DNA from: Cohnella zeiphila
Lineage (GTDB): Bacteria; Bacillota; Bacilli; Paenibacillales; Paenibacillaceae
Length of the DNA stretch: 64,000 bases
Assembly (NCBI RefSeq): GCF_014212055.1
Contig: NZ_JACJVO010000036.1
Coordinates: 109,483-173,482, forward strand
Reading direction: 5' to 3'
The notes under the pieces: generated by a model
The model's input: only the letters and a program-made list of their open reading frames with translations
Told to the model about the DNA's origin: nothing
Databases searched by the model: none
Made by a program: the position numbers and the translations under genes
Part shown: positions 9,077 through 17,558 of the stretch, piece by piece
Numbering within the stretch: position 1 is the first letter of the stretch
Layout: each line of letters starts with the position of its first letter

Positions 9077-9086
9077 AAGTTAACTT
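9077..9086. promoter_or_regulatory. Palindrome AAGTTAACTT in the MerR/oxidoreductase intergenic region
   Basis: A perfect 10-bp palindrome lies between the divergent genes, 59 bases from the oxidoreductase start and 34 bases from the MerR start. MerR-type regulators bind such dyads inside long promoter spacers. Its role as the operator for the MerR protein is inferred from location and symmetry. Confidence 0.5.
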
Positions 9087-9120
9087 GAAGGCAAATCGTT
9101 TTGTTTGAGAGGAGATTGAC

Positions 9121-9513
9121 ATGAAAATCCATGAGTTAGCAATAAAAACAGGCTTAACGGCCCCTACCATTCGATATTATGAGAAGGAAGGTTTGATAGA
9201 CAGTCGTCATGTTCGCAGAGGGAAAAATAACTATCGTGACTATGCAGAGGAGACAATCGAACATTTGATGATCATAAAGAGGCTGCAGAGCGTTGGTTTT
9301 TCTCTAGGCGAAATGACGGAACTTTTTCAAGAATACGCTGTGAATAAGCTTACAATTTCAAAAGGATTTGAACTCATTGAACTCTTTCGGGAAAAGATAC
9401 GCGAGATCGAGCAGAAACAGATCGAATTTGCGCAGATTCACAAAACACTTAACGAAATGTTGAAAGCCAAAATTTCCTTAATGAACGAGCTTGAGGACGG
9501 CAACAGCTTTTGA
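9121..9513 (+). CDS. MerR family transcriptional regulator
   Basis: A 130-residue regulator. The N-terminal winged helix is typical: MKIHELAIKTGLTAPTIRYY followed by EKEGLI. A long helix (residues about 80-115) for dimerisation follows and no cysteine cluster for metal binding is present, so it belongs to the organic or stress-sensing branch such as AdhR-like proteins. ATG 9121 follows GAGAGGAG. It is expected to activate the divergent oxidoreductase on exposure to reactive aldehydes or a related signal; this is inference from the gene pair. Confidence 0.9.
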   Translation: MKIHELAIKTGLTAPTIRYYEKEGLIDSRHVRRGKNNYRDYAEETIEHLMIIKRLQSVGFSLGEMTELFQEYAVNKLTISKGFELIELFREKIREIEQKQIEFAQIHKTLNEMLKAKISLMNELEDGNSF

Positions 9514-9547
9514 TGACAAAATCGAGAGATCATACGAATTCATGCCG

Positions 9548-9577
9548 AGCCGACTTTACGAGGAAGTCGGCTTTTTC
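9548..9577 (+). terminator. Rho-independent terminator of the MerR gene
   Basis: A 9-bp perfect stem AGCCGACTT/AAGTCGGCT with a 7-base loop followed directly by TTTTT, 35 bases after the MerR stop codon. Confidence 0.9.
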
Positions 9578-9633
9578 ATATGGATATGTATCTTTCGAGA
9601 GTTGCGGATACAGTATTGATGTCGAAATTTTTT

Positions 9634-9660
9634 AATATGAATCCAAAAAATCTGGGATAG
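9634..9660 (+). promoter_or_regulatory. 27-bp element upstream of the GH38 gene, repeated upstream of the mannan binding protein
   Basis: The block has an AATCC core, an A6 tract, TCT and GATAG. It matches the element at 12198-12224 in 23 of 27 positions and ends 83 bases before the GH38 start. The end of the block may be part of a -10 region. Because the two copies sit in front of the two transcription units of the mannan locus, they are likely to share a regulator, probably the YesN encoded at 16017. Confidence 0.6.
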
Positions 9661-9743
9661 AACCGCCGGGACGATGAAGGGATAATAGGATCATGATTTG
9701 CTGCTGCACATCTTAACGATCCCGCGGAACAGGAAGTGAAAAC

Positions 9744-12191
9744 GTGCAATTGAATCGCAAATGGAAAATTTACGTCATTCATCACTCTCATTCGGATATC
9801 GGCTATACCGAACGGCAGGAGAAAATCGAGCAATATCACGCCGACTATGTGAGGCAGGCCATTCGCATCGTGGAGGATGCCCGTACGGGGAGCCGTCCGG
9901 AATGGCAAGGCTTCAAATGGACGTGCGAGACGTTCTGGGCGGTGGAACGATTTCTGGAGAAAGCGTCGCCGGACGAGCTCGAACGGTTCGCAAGCGCTCT
10001 GAGGCAAGGGGATATCGAGTTGTCCGGAACGTATCTGAACATGACGGAACTGATCGATTACGATATCGTCGGCAAGAAAGCAAAAGCCGCGGGCGAGTAT
10101 GCCCGTTCGATCGGCCTATCGGTTAACTCGGCGATGACGGCCGACATTAACGGGTACAGCTGGGGCTACTCGCAAGCGCTCTATGACGCGGGCATCGAGA
10201 ACTTGCTGTCCTGCGTGCACACGCATCACGGAATGTTCGCCATCGGCCGCAAGCAGACGCCGTTCTATTGGGAGACGCCGAAAGGCGACCGCCTGCTGGT
10301 CTGGAACGGGGAGCATTACATGCTCGGCAACGACTTGGGCCTATCACCGGGCGCCGTTCTGTCGTATACGATCCGCGACGAACTCGATACTTACGGCACG
10401 GCGACGGATCATTGGAAGCTCGCGGAGACGCGCATTCGCCGATATTTGGCACAGCTGGAGTCTGAGGAATACCCATACTCCTTCGCGCTCGTCAACGTGA
10501 TGGGCCTGCTTCGCGACAATGCCGCGCCGAACGGCGACGTCATGGCGTTCATCCGGCAATGGAACGAGAAGCACGGCGAGCAAGTCGAGATCGAAATGAC
10601 GACGCTGAGCCGCTTTTTCGAGCATGTGCGCAAGCAAACGGCGCCGATTCCGACTTACCGCGGCGATTGGCCGGATTGGTGGACGGACGGCGTCGTCTCG
10701 ACGGCCGTGCATACGCAAGTGTTCCGCGACGCTCAACGCACGCTGCGTCAAGTGAAACGGCTCGCAAACGGCCGCGTGTCCCTTGACGAGAAGCGGGTCG
10801 CGCAAGCCGAGCATCAGTTGATGATGTACGCCGAGCATACGTGGGGCTACCATTCCTCCGTATATGAACCTTGGCATCCGATGGTTCATGCGCTGGCCGT
10901 GCGCAAGGAAGCGTATGCCGCGGAAGCGAGCCGCAGCGTCTATACGATGCTGGACGAAGTGCTGCACGAGCGGGGCGAAGCGCTGCTGGCGGCGGGTTTG
11001 CCGTTCCGGTACAAAGTGATCAACCCTTACGATCACGTTTTTCGCGGCGTCGCCTGTCTTTACCTCGAAAGCTGGGAGCCGTCCATGTTCCCGAACGGCT
11101 TCGAAGTGTACGAGGAAGCGGACGGAGAGCCGGTGATTCCTCATCAAATGGAGGTCGTCAGCCGGGGGAACCAAATTTCAATCGTCATCCGGCTCGCACC
11201 GCAGGAAGAACGCGTTTTTCGAATCCGTCCGAACGGTTCGAAGCCTGCCGCGACGACGAGCAGCACCCGGCTCCGGGGCAACGACCGCGTCAGCGATCTG
11301 ATGGATTTGTACGAGAGCAAGCCGCAGAACGGAATCGTCCTATCGGAAAACCACATCGAATCCGCGCACGTCTGCATCCGGTGGACTTCCAGCGACGGCA
11401 TCGTATCCTGGATCGACAAAGCGACGGGAGAGAATCTGGTCCGCTCGGGCAGCATCCACGGGGCATTCACGCCCGTTTACGAGGTGACCCAAGCTCCGTC
11501 GGAAGCGATGATGGCAGACGTTCGCCGCCGGATGGGCCGCAACCGCAAAGGGCCGGACGTTCGCCGTTACGCCGGCAGGCTGGCGGGCGTGCAATCCGTC
11601 GTCCAGGGAGAGCTGTACGGCGTCGTAGAACTGCGGTACGAACTGGAAGGAACGAGCCACTATTCGCTTTATCTCAAGGTTTACCAAGACATCGCCAGAG
11701 TCGACGTGTCCGTCCGCATGCACAAAGACAGCGTGTGGGACCCGGAGAACATGTATCTCTCGCTGCCGTTCCGGTCCGGCGAAGCGGAGGATCAGCTGTG
11801 GCTGCACAAAACGGGCGCCAACGTGCGACCGGGCGTCGATCAGCTTCCGGGCACCTGTACGGACTACTATTGCGTCCAGGAGGGAATGGCCTTTCTGTCC
11901 GACCGAAGAGGGCTTCTCGTCGCGGCTCCCGATACGCCGCTGATTCAGACGGGTCCGCTCGAGCACGGCCGAAGGCTTCTTCAAGGGCAGCAGGACGGCG
12001 AAACCGGCCACCCGCTTTACGCCTGGCTGCTGTCCAACTATTGGGAGACGAACTTCAAGGCGACGCTGGGCGGTTTCTACGAGTTCCATTACCGGCTGCA
12101 GTGGGGACCCGAATGGGATCGTCCCGAGAAGGCTTTCCGGCAGTGCGAGGCTTTGAATGCAGAGATTCCGTCCTTTAGAACGTCATCCTAA
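9744..12191 (+). CDS. Glycoside hydrolase family 38 alpha-mannosidase (cytoplasmic)
   Basis: An 815-residue protein with no signal peptide, starting with GTG 9744 after AGGAAG. The N-terminal HHSHSDIGYT (residues 13-22) is the GH38 zinc motif HxHxD; His16 and Asp18 are the expected ligands. A second Asp (about residue 134, in TADINGYSWGY) is placed like the GH38 nucleophile, and EHTWGYH near residue 365 fits the distal His ligand. The C-terminal half carries the beta-sandwich regions common to GH38. The reaction is release of mannose from alpha-mannosides. Its neighbours (importer, GH76, mannose-6-phosphate isomerase, ROK kinase) fit trimming of imported manno-oligosaccharides. Residue positions for the nucleophile are inferred from motif order. 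Confidence 0.8.
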   Translation: MQLNRKWKIYVIHHSHSDIGYTERQEKIEQYHADYVRQAIRIVEDARTGSRPEWQGFKWTCETFWAVERFLEKASPDELERFASALRQGDIELSGTYLNMTELIDYDIVGKKAKAAGEYARSIGLSVNSAMTADINGYSWGYSQALYDAGIENLLSCVHTHHGMFAIGRKQTPFYWETPKGDRLLVWNGEHYMLGNDLGLSPGAVLSYTIRDELDTYGTATDHWKLAETRIRRYLAQLESEEYPYSFALVNVMGLLRDNAAPNGDVMAFIRQWNEKHGEQVEIEMTTLSRFFEHVRKQTAPIPTYRGDWPDWWTDGVVSTAVHTQVFRDAQRTLRQVKRLANGRVSLDEKRVAQAEHQLMMYAEHTWGYHSSVYEPWHPMVHALAVRKEAYAAEASRSVYTMLDEVLHERGEALLAAGLPFRYKVINPYDHVFRGVACLYLESWEPSMFPNGFEVYEEADGEPVIPHQMEVVSRGNQISIVIRLAPQEERVFRIRPNGSKPAATTSSTRLRGNDRVSDLMDLYESKPQNGIVLSENHIESAHVCIRWTSSDGIVSWIDKATGENLVRSGSIHGAFTPVYEVTQAPSEAMMADVRRRMGRNRKGPDVRRYAGRLAGVQSVVQGELYGVVELRYELEGTSHYSLYLKVYQDIARVDVSVRMHKDSVWDPENMYLSLPFRSGEAEDQLWLHKTGANVRPGVDQLPGTCTDYYCVQEGMAFLSDRRGLLVAAPDTPLIQTGPLEHGRRLLQGQQDGETGHPLYAWLLSNYWETNFKATLGGFYEFHYRLQWGPEWDRPEKAFRQCEALNAEIPSFRTSS

Positions 12192-12197
12192 TATTTT

Positions 12198-12224
12198 GAT
12201 ATAAATCCAAAAAATCTTAGATAG
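12198..12224 (+). promoter_or_regulatory. Second copy of the 27-bp mannan-locus element
   Basis: This copy matches the block at 9634-9660 in 23 of 27 positions, with AATCC, the A6 tract, TCT and GATAG all conserved. It lies only 7 bases past the GH38 stop codon and 65 bases before the start of the binding-protein gene. So the importer has its own promoter region despite the short gap. Regulation by the locus YesN is inferred. Confidence 0.6.
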
Positions 12225-12289
12225 ATGGCCCCGATTCGCAAGGGTAACATGAAGGTGCAATCATTCATCCACAATGGGGGTTTGGGGAA

Positions 12290-13990
12290 ATGAGCAGAAA
12301 AGCAGCGGCATTGGCGGTGGCGACGGTCTTCTCCGTCAGCCTCGCGGCATGCGGCAACGGCAACGGTTCGGCTTCATCCGGCAGCAGCGCTACACAGTCG
12401 GCCTCACCGTCGGCATCCGCGCCGGCAACGTCAGCGGCATCCGCTTCGGCTTCGGATGGAGCGGCGGCGGAAGATTTTTCGAAGAAGTACGATTCTCCGG
12501 TGACGCTCACGATCGGCCGGCAAGGGGTCAGCGGCAATAACTTGCCTGCGCCGGATACGCTGGAGAGCAACGATTACTTGAAGTACATCCAGAACAAGCT
12601 GAACGTGACGATCAAGTACGATTTCTCCGTGGAAGACACCGACGCTTTTAATCAGAAAGTCAATCTGGCCATCGCAAGCGGCAACATTCCGGATGTCATG
12701 ATCGTGAGTCAGGATCAGTTCACCCGTCTCGCGCAAGCCGGTTTGCTGGAGGACCTCTCGGGGCTGTATGACCCATACTTGTCCCCGCTGATCAAAGACT
12801 ATTACTCCTCGTTCGGCGATCGCGCCCTGAAGACGGCGAAGGTGGACGGCAAATTGATGGCTCTGCCCAATACGAATATTGACGGCAACTACCAATTGCT
12901 GTGGGTGCGCAAAGATTGGCTGGATAAGCTGAACCTGCAAGTTCCCGCGACGGTGGACGATTTGGAGGCGGTCGCGAAAGCGTTTAAGGACCAGGATCCG
13001 GACGGCAACGGCAAGAACGATACGTTCGGTTTGCTAGGCGACTCCCATCTGTTCCAAGACGGCGGCTTCTTCACCTTCGACCCGATCTTTAATGCTTATC
13101 ATTCCTATCCGGACAGCTGGCTCAAGGATGCTTCGGGCCAAGTCTCGAACGGTTCCATCGCGCCGGAGACGAAGCAAGCGCTCGGCAGGCTTCGCGAGAT
13201 GTATGCCAGCGGCGTGATCGACAAAGAGTTTCTGACGCGCAAATCATACGACGACAACGCGGGCTTCGTGTCCAGCGGCAAAGCCGGCCTTGTCCTGGCG
13301 CCATGGTACGCGGGCTGGATGCTGTCCGATTCCGTCAAGACCGACCCGAAGGCCGACTGGGTTCCGGTGCCCGCTCCGCTGGATGCCGACGGCAAACGCA
13401 ACGTCATCATGTCGAGCCCCGCCTCGAATTTCCTTGTCGTGAAGAAAGGCGTAGAGCATCCCGAGGCCGTCCTGAAAGTGCTGAGCATGGAGTATCAAGG
13501 GCTGCGCCTGCTGGATTCCGACGCGGCAAATCTTTACAAGGACAAAGGGGTAAGCTGGCTGAACTGGCCGTTCAACCTGCAGCTCGACTACTTCGACTCC
13601 GTGGCGCGCAGCGCGGCGGCGTACAAGCAAGCGCTGACAAGCAACGATACGAGCGGCCTGAAGCCGTGGCAGCTGGCGACGTTCGACTCGGTTAAGAAAG
13701 ACGCGGCCAATCCGAAGCAAGACATGCCTTCGTTCGCCAATTCGCTCGCCTACTATACTGGCGGCACCGCGCTGGAGTCGGACAAATTCAATCGCATCGA
13801 TCCCGCCTATACCGGTCAGACGGAAACGTCGCTCAAGCGCGGCGCGAACCTGACCAAGCTGGAGAACGAGACGTTCTTGAAGATCATTACGGGCCAAGCG
13901 CCTCTCGACGACTTCGACAAATTCGTCTCGCAATGGAAAAGTATCGGCGGCGACCAAATCACCAAAGAAGTGAACGACGCCGTAAAGTAA
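12290..13990 (+). CDS. Carbohydrate ABC transporter substrate-binding lipoprotein (mannan locus)
   Basis: A 566-residue binding protein with a lipoprotein signal peptide: basic start MSRKAA, hydrophobic core and lipobox LAAC at residues about 18-21. A Ser/Ala-rich low-complexity linker (residues 22-60) follows the lipid-anchored Cys. The rest is a bilobed type-1 binding fold, with LMALPNTNIDGNYQLLWVRK and FKDQDPDGNGKNDTFGLLGD, both standard phrases of LplA/YtcQ-type proteins. It captures an oligosaccharide, most likely manno-oligosaccharides given GH38 and GH76 nearby. Its stop codon lies inside the first unit of a 32-bp tandem repeat, and a hairpin region separates it from the permeases. Confidence 0.92.
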   Translation: MSRKAAALAVATVFSVSLAACGNGNGSASSGSSATQSASPSASAPATSAASASASDGAAAEDFSKKYDSPVTLTIGRQGVSGNNLPAPDTLESNDYLKYIQNKLNVTIKYDFSVEDTDAFNQKVNLAIASGNIPDVMIVSQDQFTRLAQAGLLEDLSGLYDPYLSPLIKDYYSSFGDRALKTAKVDGKLMALPNTNIDGNYQLLWVRKDWLDKLNLQVPATVDDLEAVAKAFKDQDPDGNGKNDTFGLLGDSHLFQDGGFFTFDPIFNAYHSYPDSWLKDASGQVSNGSIAPETKQALGRLREMYASGVIDKEFLTRKSYDDNAGFVSSGKAGLVLAPWYAGWMLSDSVKTDPKADWVPVPAPLDADGKRNVIMSSPASNFLVVKKGVEHPEAVLKVLSMEYQGLRLLDSDAANLYKDKGVSWLNWPFNLQLDYFDSVARSAAAYKQALTSNDTSGLKPWQLATFDSVKKDAANPKQDMPSFANSLAYYTGGTALESDKFNRIDPAYTGQTETSLKRGANLTKLENETFLKIITGQAPLDDFDKFVSQWKSIGGDQITKEVNDAVK

Positions 13991-14090
13991 TCGGACTCGA
14001 TTTCGGGGCCCCCGCAAAGTAATCGGACTCGATTTCGGGGCCCCCGCAAAGTAATCGGACTCGATTTCGAGGCCCCCGCAAAGTAATCGG
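13984..14090 (+). repeat. Tandem 32-bp repeat (three full units plus a part) overlapping the binding-protein stop codon
   Basis: The unit begins AAAGTAATCGGACTCGATTT and continues with CGGGGCCCCCGC. Unit starts fall at 13984, 14016, 14048 and 14080, an exact period of 32 bases. The copies differ at only one or two positions. The first copy includes the TAA stop codon of the binding-protein gene, and the last is cut off and followed by a palindrome (14094-14107). Each unit contains a GGGGCCCC self-complementary core, so the RNA may form a row of small hairpins. No spacers separate units, so it is not a CRISPR array. Confidence 0.9.
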
Positions 14091-14130
14091 AATAAGCTTC
14101 GAAGCTTTTCGTCACTTTGTGGGGGATTCA

Positions 14131-14172
14131 TAGGGTATCTTTGCTCCGGTGGAGATACAGATACCCTATTTC
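14131..14172 (+). terminator. Intra-operon hairpin between the binding protein and the permeases
   Basis: A perfect 10-bp stem TAGGGTATCT (14131-14140) / AGATACCCTA (14159-14168) with an 18-base loop, followed by a short TTTC. A second perfect palindrome AAGCTTCGAAGCTT lies at 14094-14107. Together they may act as a partial terminator or stabilise the 3' end of the binding-protein transcript so that this protein is made in excess over the permeases, which is common in binding-protein operons. Confidence 0.65.
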
Positions 14173-14197
14173 AACTTTCAGACGGGTGGAGAGACTC

Positions 14198-15088
14198 ATG
14201 TTCAATAGATCCTTCGTCAAGTATTATCACCTCATGCTCCTACCCGGCATCTTGCTGCTGATCCTGTTCAGCATTGTCCCGATGTTCGGCGTGACGATCG
14301 CTTTCGAGGATTTCATGCCGACCAAAGGGATCTTCCGTTCGGAATGGGTAGGACTGGATAACTTCAACTATATGTTCAGCCTGCCGGACAGCAGGCAAGT
14401 GTTCGTCAACACGATCGCGATCGCCGTCATGAAAATCGTCGCGGGCCTCGCCGTGCCCTTCGTCTTCTCGCTGCTGCTCCATGAAGCGGCGAACGCGAAA
14501 TTCAAACGGACGGTGCAAACCATCGTTTATTTGCCCCACTTCCTGTCTTGGGTCATCCTGTCCGGGGTCATCATCAATTTCCTCAGCCTGGAAGGCATCG
14601 TCAACCGGCTGATCGAATGGTTCGGCGGCAATCCCGTCATGTTCCTGCAGAGCAATCATTGGTTCCGCGTCGTGTTGGTGACGACCGACGTGTGGAAGGA
14701 ATTCGGCTGGGGCACGATCATTTTCCTCGCAGCCTTGACGGGCATCAATCCCAGCCTGTACGAAGCGGCAGCCATCGACGGCGCGAACCGCTTCCAGAGA
14801 CTTCGCTTCGTGACGGTCCCCGGGATGGTCGCGACGATTGTCCTGCTGGCGACGCTCAGTTTCGGCAACGTGCTGAACGCCGGCTTCGATCAAATCTTTA
14901 ACCTGTACAACCCGATCGTTTACCAATCCGGCGACATTATCGATACCTATGTGTACCGTGCCGGTTTGCTGGAAGCCCAATACGGACTGTCGACCGCCGT
15001 CGGCTTGTTCAAATCGGTCATCAGCTTCGTGCTGATCGCCGCCTCGTACGGACTCGCTACCCGTTTCGCCAACTATCGCATTTTCTAG
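14198..15088 (+). CDS. ABC sugar transporter permease, LplB type (mannan locus)
   Basis: A 296-residue membrane protein. The ATG at 14198 was chosen because GTGGAGAG lies just upstream; the frame is open back to 14117, but that part has no start signal and overlaps the hairpin region. Landmarks: PMFGVTIAFEDFMPTKGIFR, VYLPHFLSWVILSGVIINFL, and the EAA loop YEAAAIDGANRFQRLRFVTV. About six hydrophobic helices. With the LplC-type subunit it forms the channel for manno-oligosaccharide import; a shared ATPase must come from elsewhere. Confidence 0.92.
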   Translation: MFNRSFVKYYHLMLLPGILLLILFSIVPMFGVTIAFEDFMPTKGIFRSEWVGLDNFNYMFSLPDSRQVFVNTIAIAVMKIVAGLAVPFVFSLLLHEAANAKFKRTVQTIVYLPHFLSWVILSGVIINFLSLEGIVNRLIEWFGGNPVMFLQSNHWFRVVLVTTDVWKEFGWGTIIFLAALTGINPSLYEAAAIDGANRFQRLRFVTVPGMVATIVLLATLSFGNVLNAGFDQIFNLYNPIVYQSGDIIDTYVYRAGLLEAQYGLSTAVGLFKSVISFVLIAASYGLATRFANYRIF

Positions 15089-15107
15089 CCGAAGGAGGCT
15101 CCCATCC

Positions 15108-15992
15108 ATGGTCATCCGCGGAAACAACCGCCTCGTCGACGCGTTCATATACGTATTCCTGGCCTTCGTCGCGTTCATGTCTCTCGCTCCGATCTTGAAC
15201 ACGCTGGCCATCTCCTTAAGCAGCAAAGTCGCGGTCAGCGCGGGCCAAGTCACCTTCTGGCCGGTCGATCCGAACTTATTCGCTTATAAGCAGGTGCTCC
15301 AGGATCGCAGCTTCTTCGTATCGTTCGGCGTCTCCGTCAAACGGGTGCTGCTCGGCGGCGGGCTGAACTTTCTGCTAACCGTGCTTATGGCCTATCCGCT
15401 TTCCCGGACAAGCAAGCAATTCCCAATGCGGAATGGGTATATGTGGTTTATAATATTCACAATGTTGTTCAGCGGCGGGCTCGTTCCCTGGTACATGACG
15501 ATCAACAAGCTGGGACTCATGGACACGATTTGGGCGCTCGTATTGCCTCCCGCCGTTCCGGTATTTAATGTCATCCTGCTGATGAACTTCTTCCGCGGCA
15601 TCCCGAAGGAGCTCGACGAAGCGGCCAACATCGACGGAGCCGGTCCCTGGAAAATTTTATGGACGATCTACGTGCCCGTATCATTGCCCGCGCTGGCTTC
15701 CGTGACTCTGTTCTCGATCGTGGGCCACTGGAACTCTTTTTTCGACGGCATGATTCTGATGAACCACAAGCAGAATTGGCCGCTGCAAACGTATATTCAA
15801 CAACTGCTAGTATCCGTTACCTCGATTATGAACACGACCGACCCGGAGGAGATCAAGCGGCTGACCAACCTGTCCGGGCAGCTGCTCAACGCAGCCAAAG
15901 TCATCATCTCCATGCTGCCGATCGCGGTCATTTATCCTTTCCTGCAGCGGTTTTTCATCCACGGGATCGTGCTCGGTTCGGTTAAGGAATAA
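15108..15992 (+). CDS. ABC sugar transporter permease, LplC/YtcP type (mannan locus)
   Basis: A 294-residue membrane protein starting at ATG 15108 behind GAAGGAGG. The EAA loop (DEAANIDGAGPWKILWTIYV) and the family ending HGIVLGSVKE are present, as is LFSGGLVPWYMTINKLGLMD. It lies 19 bases after the LplB-type gene and 24 bases before the response regulator, suggesting one transcript for permeases, YesN and YesM. Confidence 0.92.
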   Translation: MVIRGNNRLVDAFIYVFLAFVAFMSLAPILNTLAISLSSKVAVSAGQVTFWPVDPNLFAYKQVLQDRSFFVSFGVSVKRVLLGGGLNFLLTVLMAYPLSRTSKQFPMRNGYMWFIIFTMLFSGGLVPWYMTINKLGLMDTIWALVLPPAVPVFNVILLMNFFRGIPKELDEAANIDGAGPWKILWTIYVPVSLPALASVTLFSIVGHWNSFFDGMILMNHKQNWPLQTYIQQLLVSVTSIMNTTDPEEIKRLTNLSGQLLNAAKVIISMLPIAVIYPFLQRFFIHGIVLGSVKE

Positions 15993-16016
15993 GGGAATCT
16001 ACCTGGGGGCTTTCGC

Positions 16017-17558
16017 ATGTACACCATTCTGATCGTGGACGACGAGAGGATCGAGAGAGAAGGCATCTTGAAGCTGCTGGGCCGGCAAGGCTTCGCGCTC
16101 AAGCCGGTTACGGCCGAGAATGGGGAAGTTGCGCTCGATGTCCTGAAGAGCCAAAGCGTCGACATCCTGATGACGGATATCAAGATGCCCTTCATGGACG
16201 GCCTGGAGCTGGCGGAGAAGGCAAGCGAGCTGAATCCCGATCTGGAGGTCATCATCTATTCCGCTTTCAGCGATTTTGAGTATGCGAAGAGGGCGCTAAA
16301 GACGAACGCCTCTCAATATATACTGAAGCCGATCAACATCGCCGAATTCCGGAAAGTGCTTGAAACGACCATCGCAAGCTGCGAGGAGCGGAAGAGAGAG
16401 CGGGAAGAATGGCAGCGGGTGATGGAAGGCTATCGGAAAGGGATGCAGTACGAGAAGGAAAAAGGTCTGCTCGACGCCTTGTACGGAACGAAGCAGGGCG
16501 GCGATTGGGGCACGGACGACCGGGGCGGCTGGATCCAGCTGGCCTTGATCGATTTCTCCAGTCGTTTTTTCGACGCGGACCCGACCCGTTTTCGGGAGAT
16601 GCTCCTTACGATTACGGAATGGGCTTTCGACTTTCTTAATGTAAACGAGCGCCAAAGCGTGCTGTTTCTGCGGCAGGACGAGCCTTGCGACCGTCAGGAG
16701 CTGCGCTTATGGGGAGAACGCTTGCTGGGCGAGATCGCCGGAAGGTTTGGATTGCCCGCGTCGGTCATTTTCGGCGAACCCGTGCAGGAATGGGCTTCTT
16801 TAAAGAGCATATATCACGAGATGGAATTGAAACTGGGGGACGTCAAGTTTTTTCTGGAGGGCAGCGCCGTTCTGTTCGCAGACGAGCAGGAGACCCCGTC
16901 TTCTCTGCCGCCGGGACTCGAAGTCGAGCGGTTGCTGGAGAAAATCGAGCAGTGTTTGGCTTATCGGGATGCGCAAGGGGCGGTTACGGGGATCGAACTG
17001 CTGTTCGCTCATTTGCAAGCGGCGCGGAGCGCTTCCGTCCTGTATACGAAATTCATCGTCACGAACATCATGCAGAAGATCGTAGCGGATCTTAAACGTC
17101 TCGGGAAGCCGATGCCGGGAGCTTGGTTCGAACCGCTGTTCCGGACCGATTCCATTCAGGAGCTGAAGTCGATTTTGCTCGCGGCCGTCCAGCAGCTTGC
17201 GCCGGAGCCGGAAGCGGCCGATGCCGCCGGGCGGGGGATCGGCAAAGTGGTCCGTCAAGTTGTAAGCGTTATCGAAAATGAATACATGAGGGATCTCTCT
17301 CTGGAATATATCGCGGAGAAAGTATATTTGACGCCAAGTTATTTGAGCTACCTGTTCAAGAAGGAAACGGGAACGAGCCTCGTCCGGTATCTAACCTCGT
17401 ACCGTCTGGACAAGGCCACGGACCTCCTCGCGAATACGACGATGAAGATCGCGGAAATCGGAGAACGTCTCGGGTACGCGAATCCGTCGTATTTCATTCA
17501 AACGTTCAAGAACCATTACGGGGTCAGTCCCGCCAAATTCCGCGAGTCGCAGCCATGA
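16017..17558 (+). CDS. YesN-type response regulator with AraC-family DNA-binding domain (mannan locus)
   Basis: A 513-residue regulator. The receiver domain (residues 1-120) has the acidic pair Asp8/Asp9, phospho-acceptor Asp54 (in MTDIKMP) and the conserved Lys104 (YILKP). A long linker of about 280 residues follows. The last 100 residues are an AraC-type double helix-turn-helix, with YLSYLFKKETGTSLVRYLTS and GYANPSYFIQTFKNHYGVSP. It should be phosphorylated by the overlapping YesM kinase and activate the mannan genes; the 27-bp elements at 9634 and 12198 are candidate targets. The gene begins 24 bases after the permease stop. Confidence 0.93.
   Translation: MYTILIVDDERIEREGILKLLGRQGFALKPVTAENGEVALDVLKSQSVDILMTDIKMPFMDGLELAEKASELNPDLEVIIYSAFSDFEYAKRALKTNASQYILKPINIAEFRKVLETTIASCEERKREREEWQRVMEGYRKGMQYEKEKGLLDALYGTKQGGDWGTDDRGGWIQLALIDFSSRFFDADPTRFREMLLTITEWAFDFLNVNERQSVLFLRQDEPCDRQELRLWGERLLGEIAGRFGLPASVIFGEPVQEWASLKSIYHEMELKLGDVKFFLEGSAVLFADEQETPSSLPPGLEVERLLEKIEQCLAYRDAQGAVTGIELLFAHLQAARSASVLYTKFIVTNIMQKIVADLKRLGKPMPGAWFEPLFRTDSIQELKSILLAAVQQLAPEPEAADAAGRGIGKVVRQVVSVIENEYMRDLSLEYIAEKVYLTPSYLSYLFKKETGTSLVRYLTSYRLDKATDLLANTTMKIAEIGERLGYANPSYFIQTFKNHYGVSPAKFRESQP

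Noticed and set aside
10871..12178. 435-residue plus-strand frame inside the GH38 gene
   Set aside because: Arg-rich shadow frame with no motif, fully inside a gene with clear GH38 signatures.
13984..14090. Direct repeats as a possible CRISPR array
   Set aside because: The units follow each other without spacers at an exact 32-base period and no cas genes are present.
17261..17274. Catabolite-element-like TGTAAGCGTTATCG
   Set aside because: Matches 13 of 14 positions but lies in the linker-coding part of a yesN, encoding Val-Ser-Val-Ile; probably chance.
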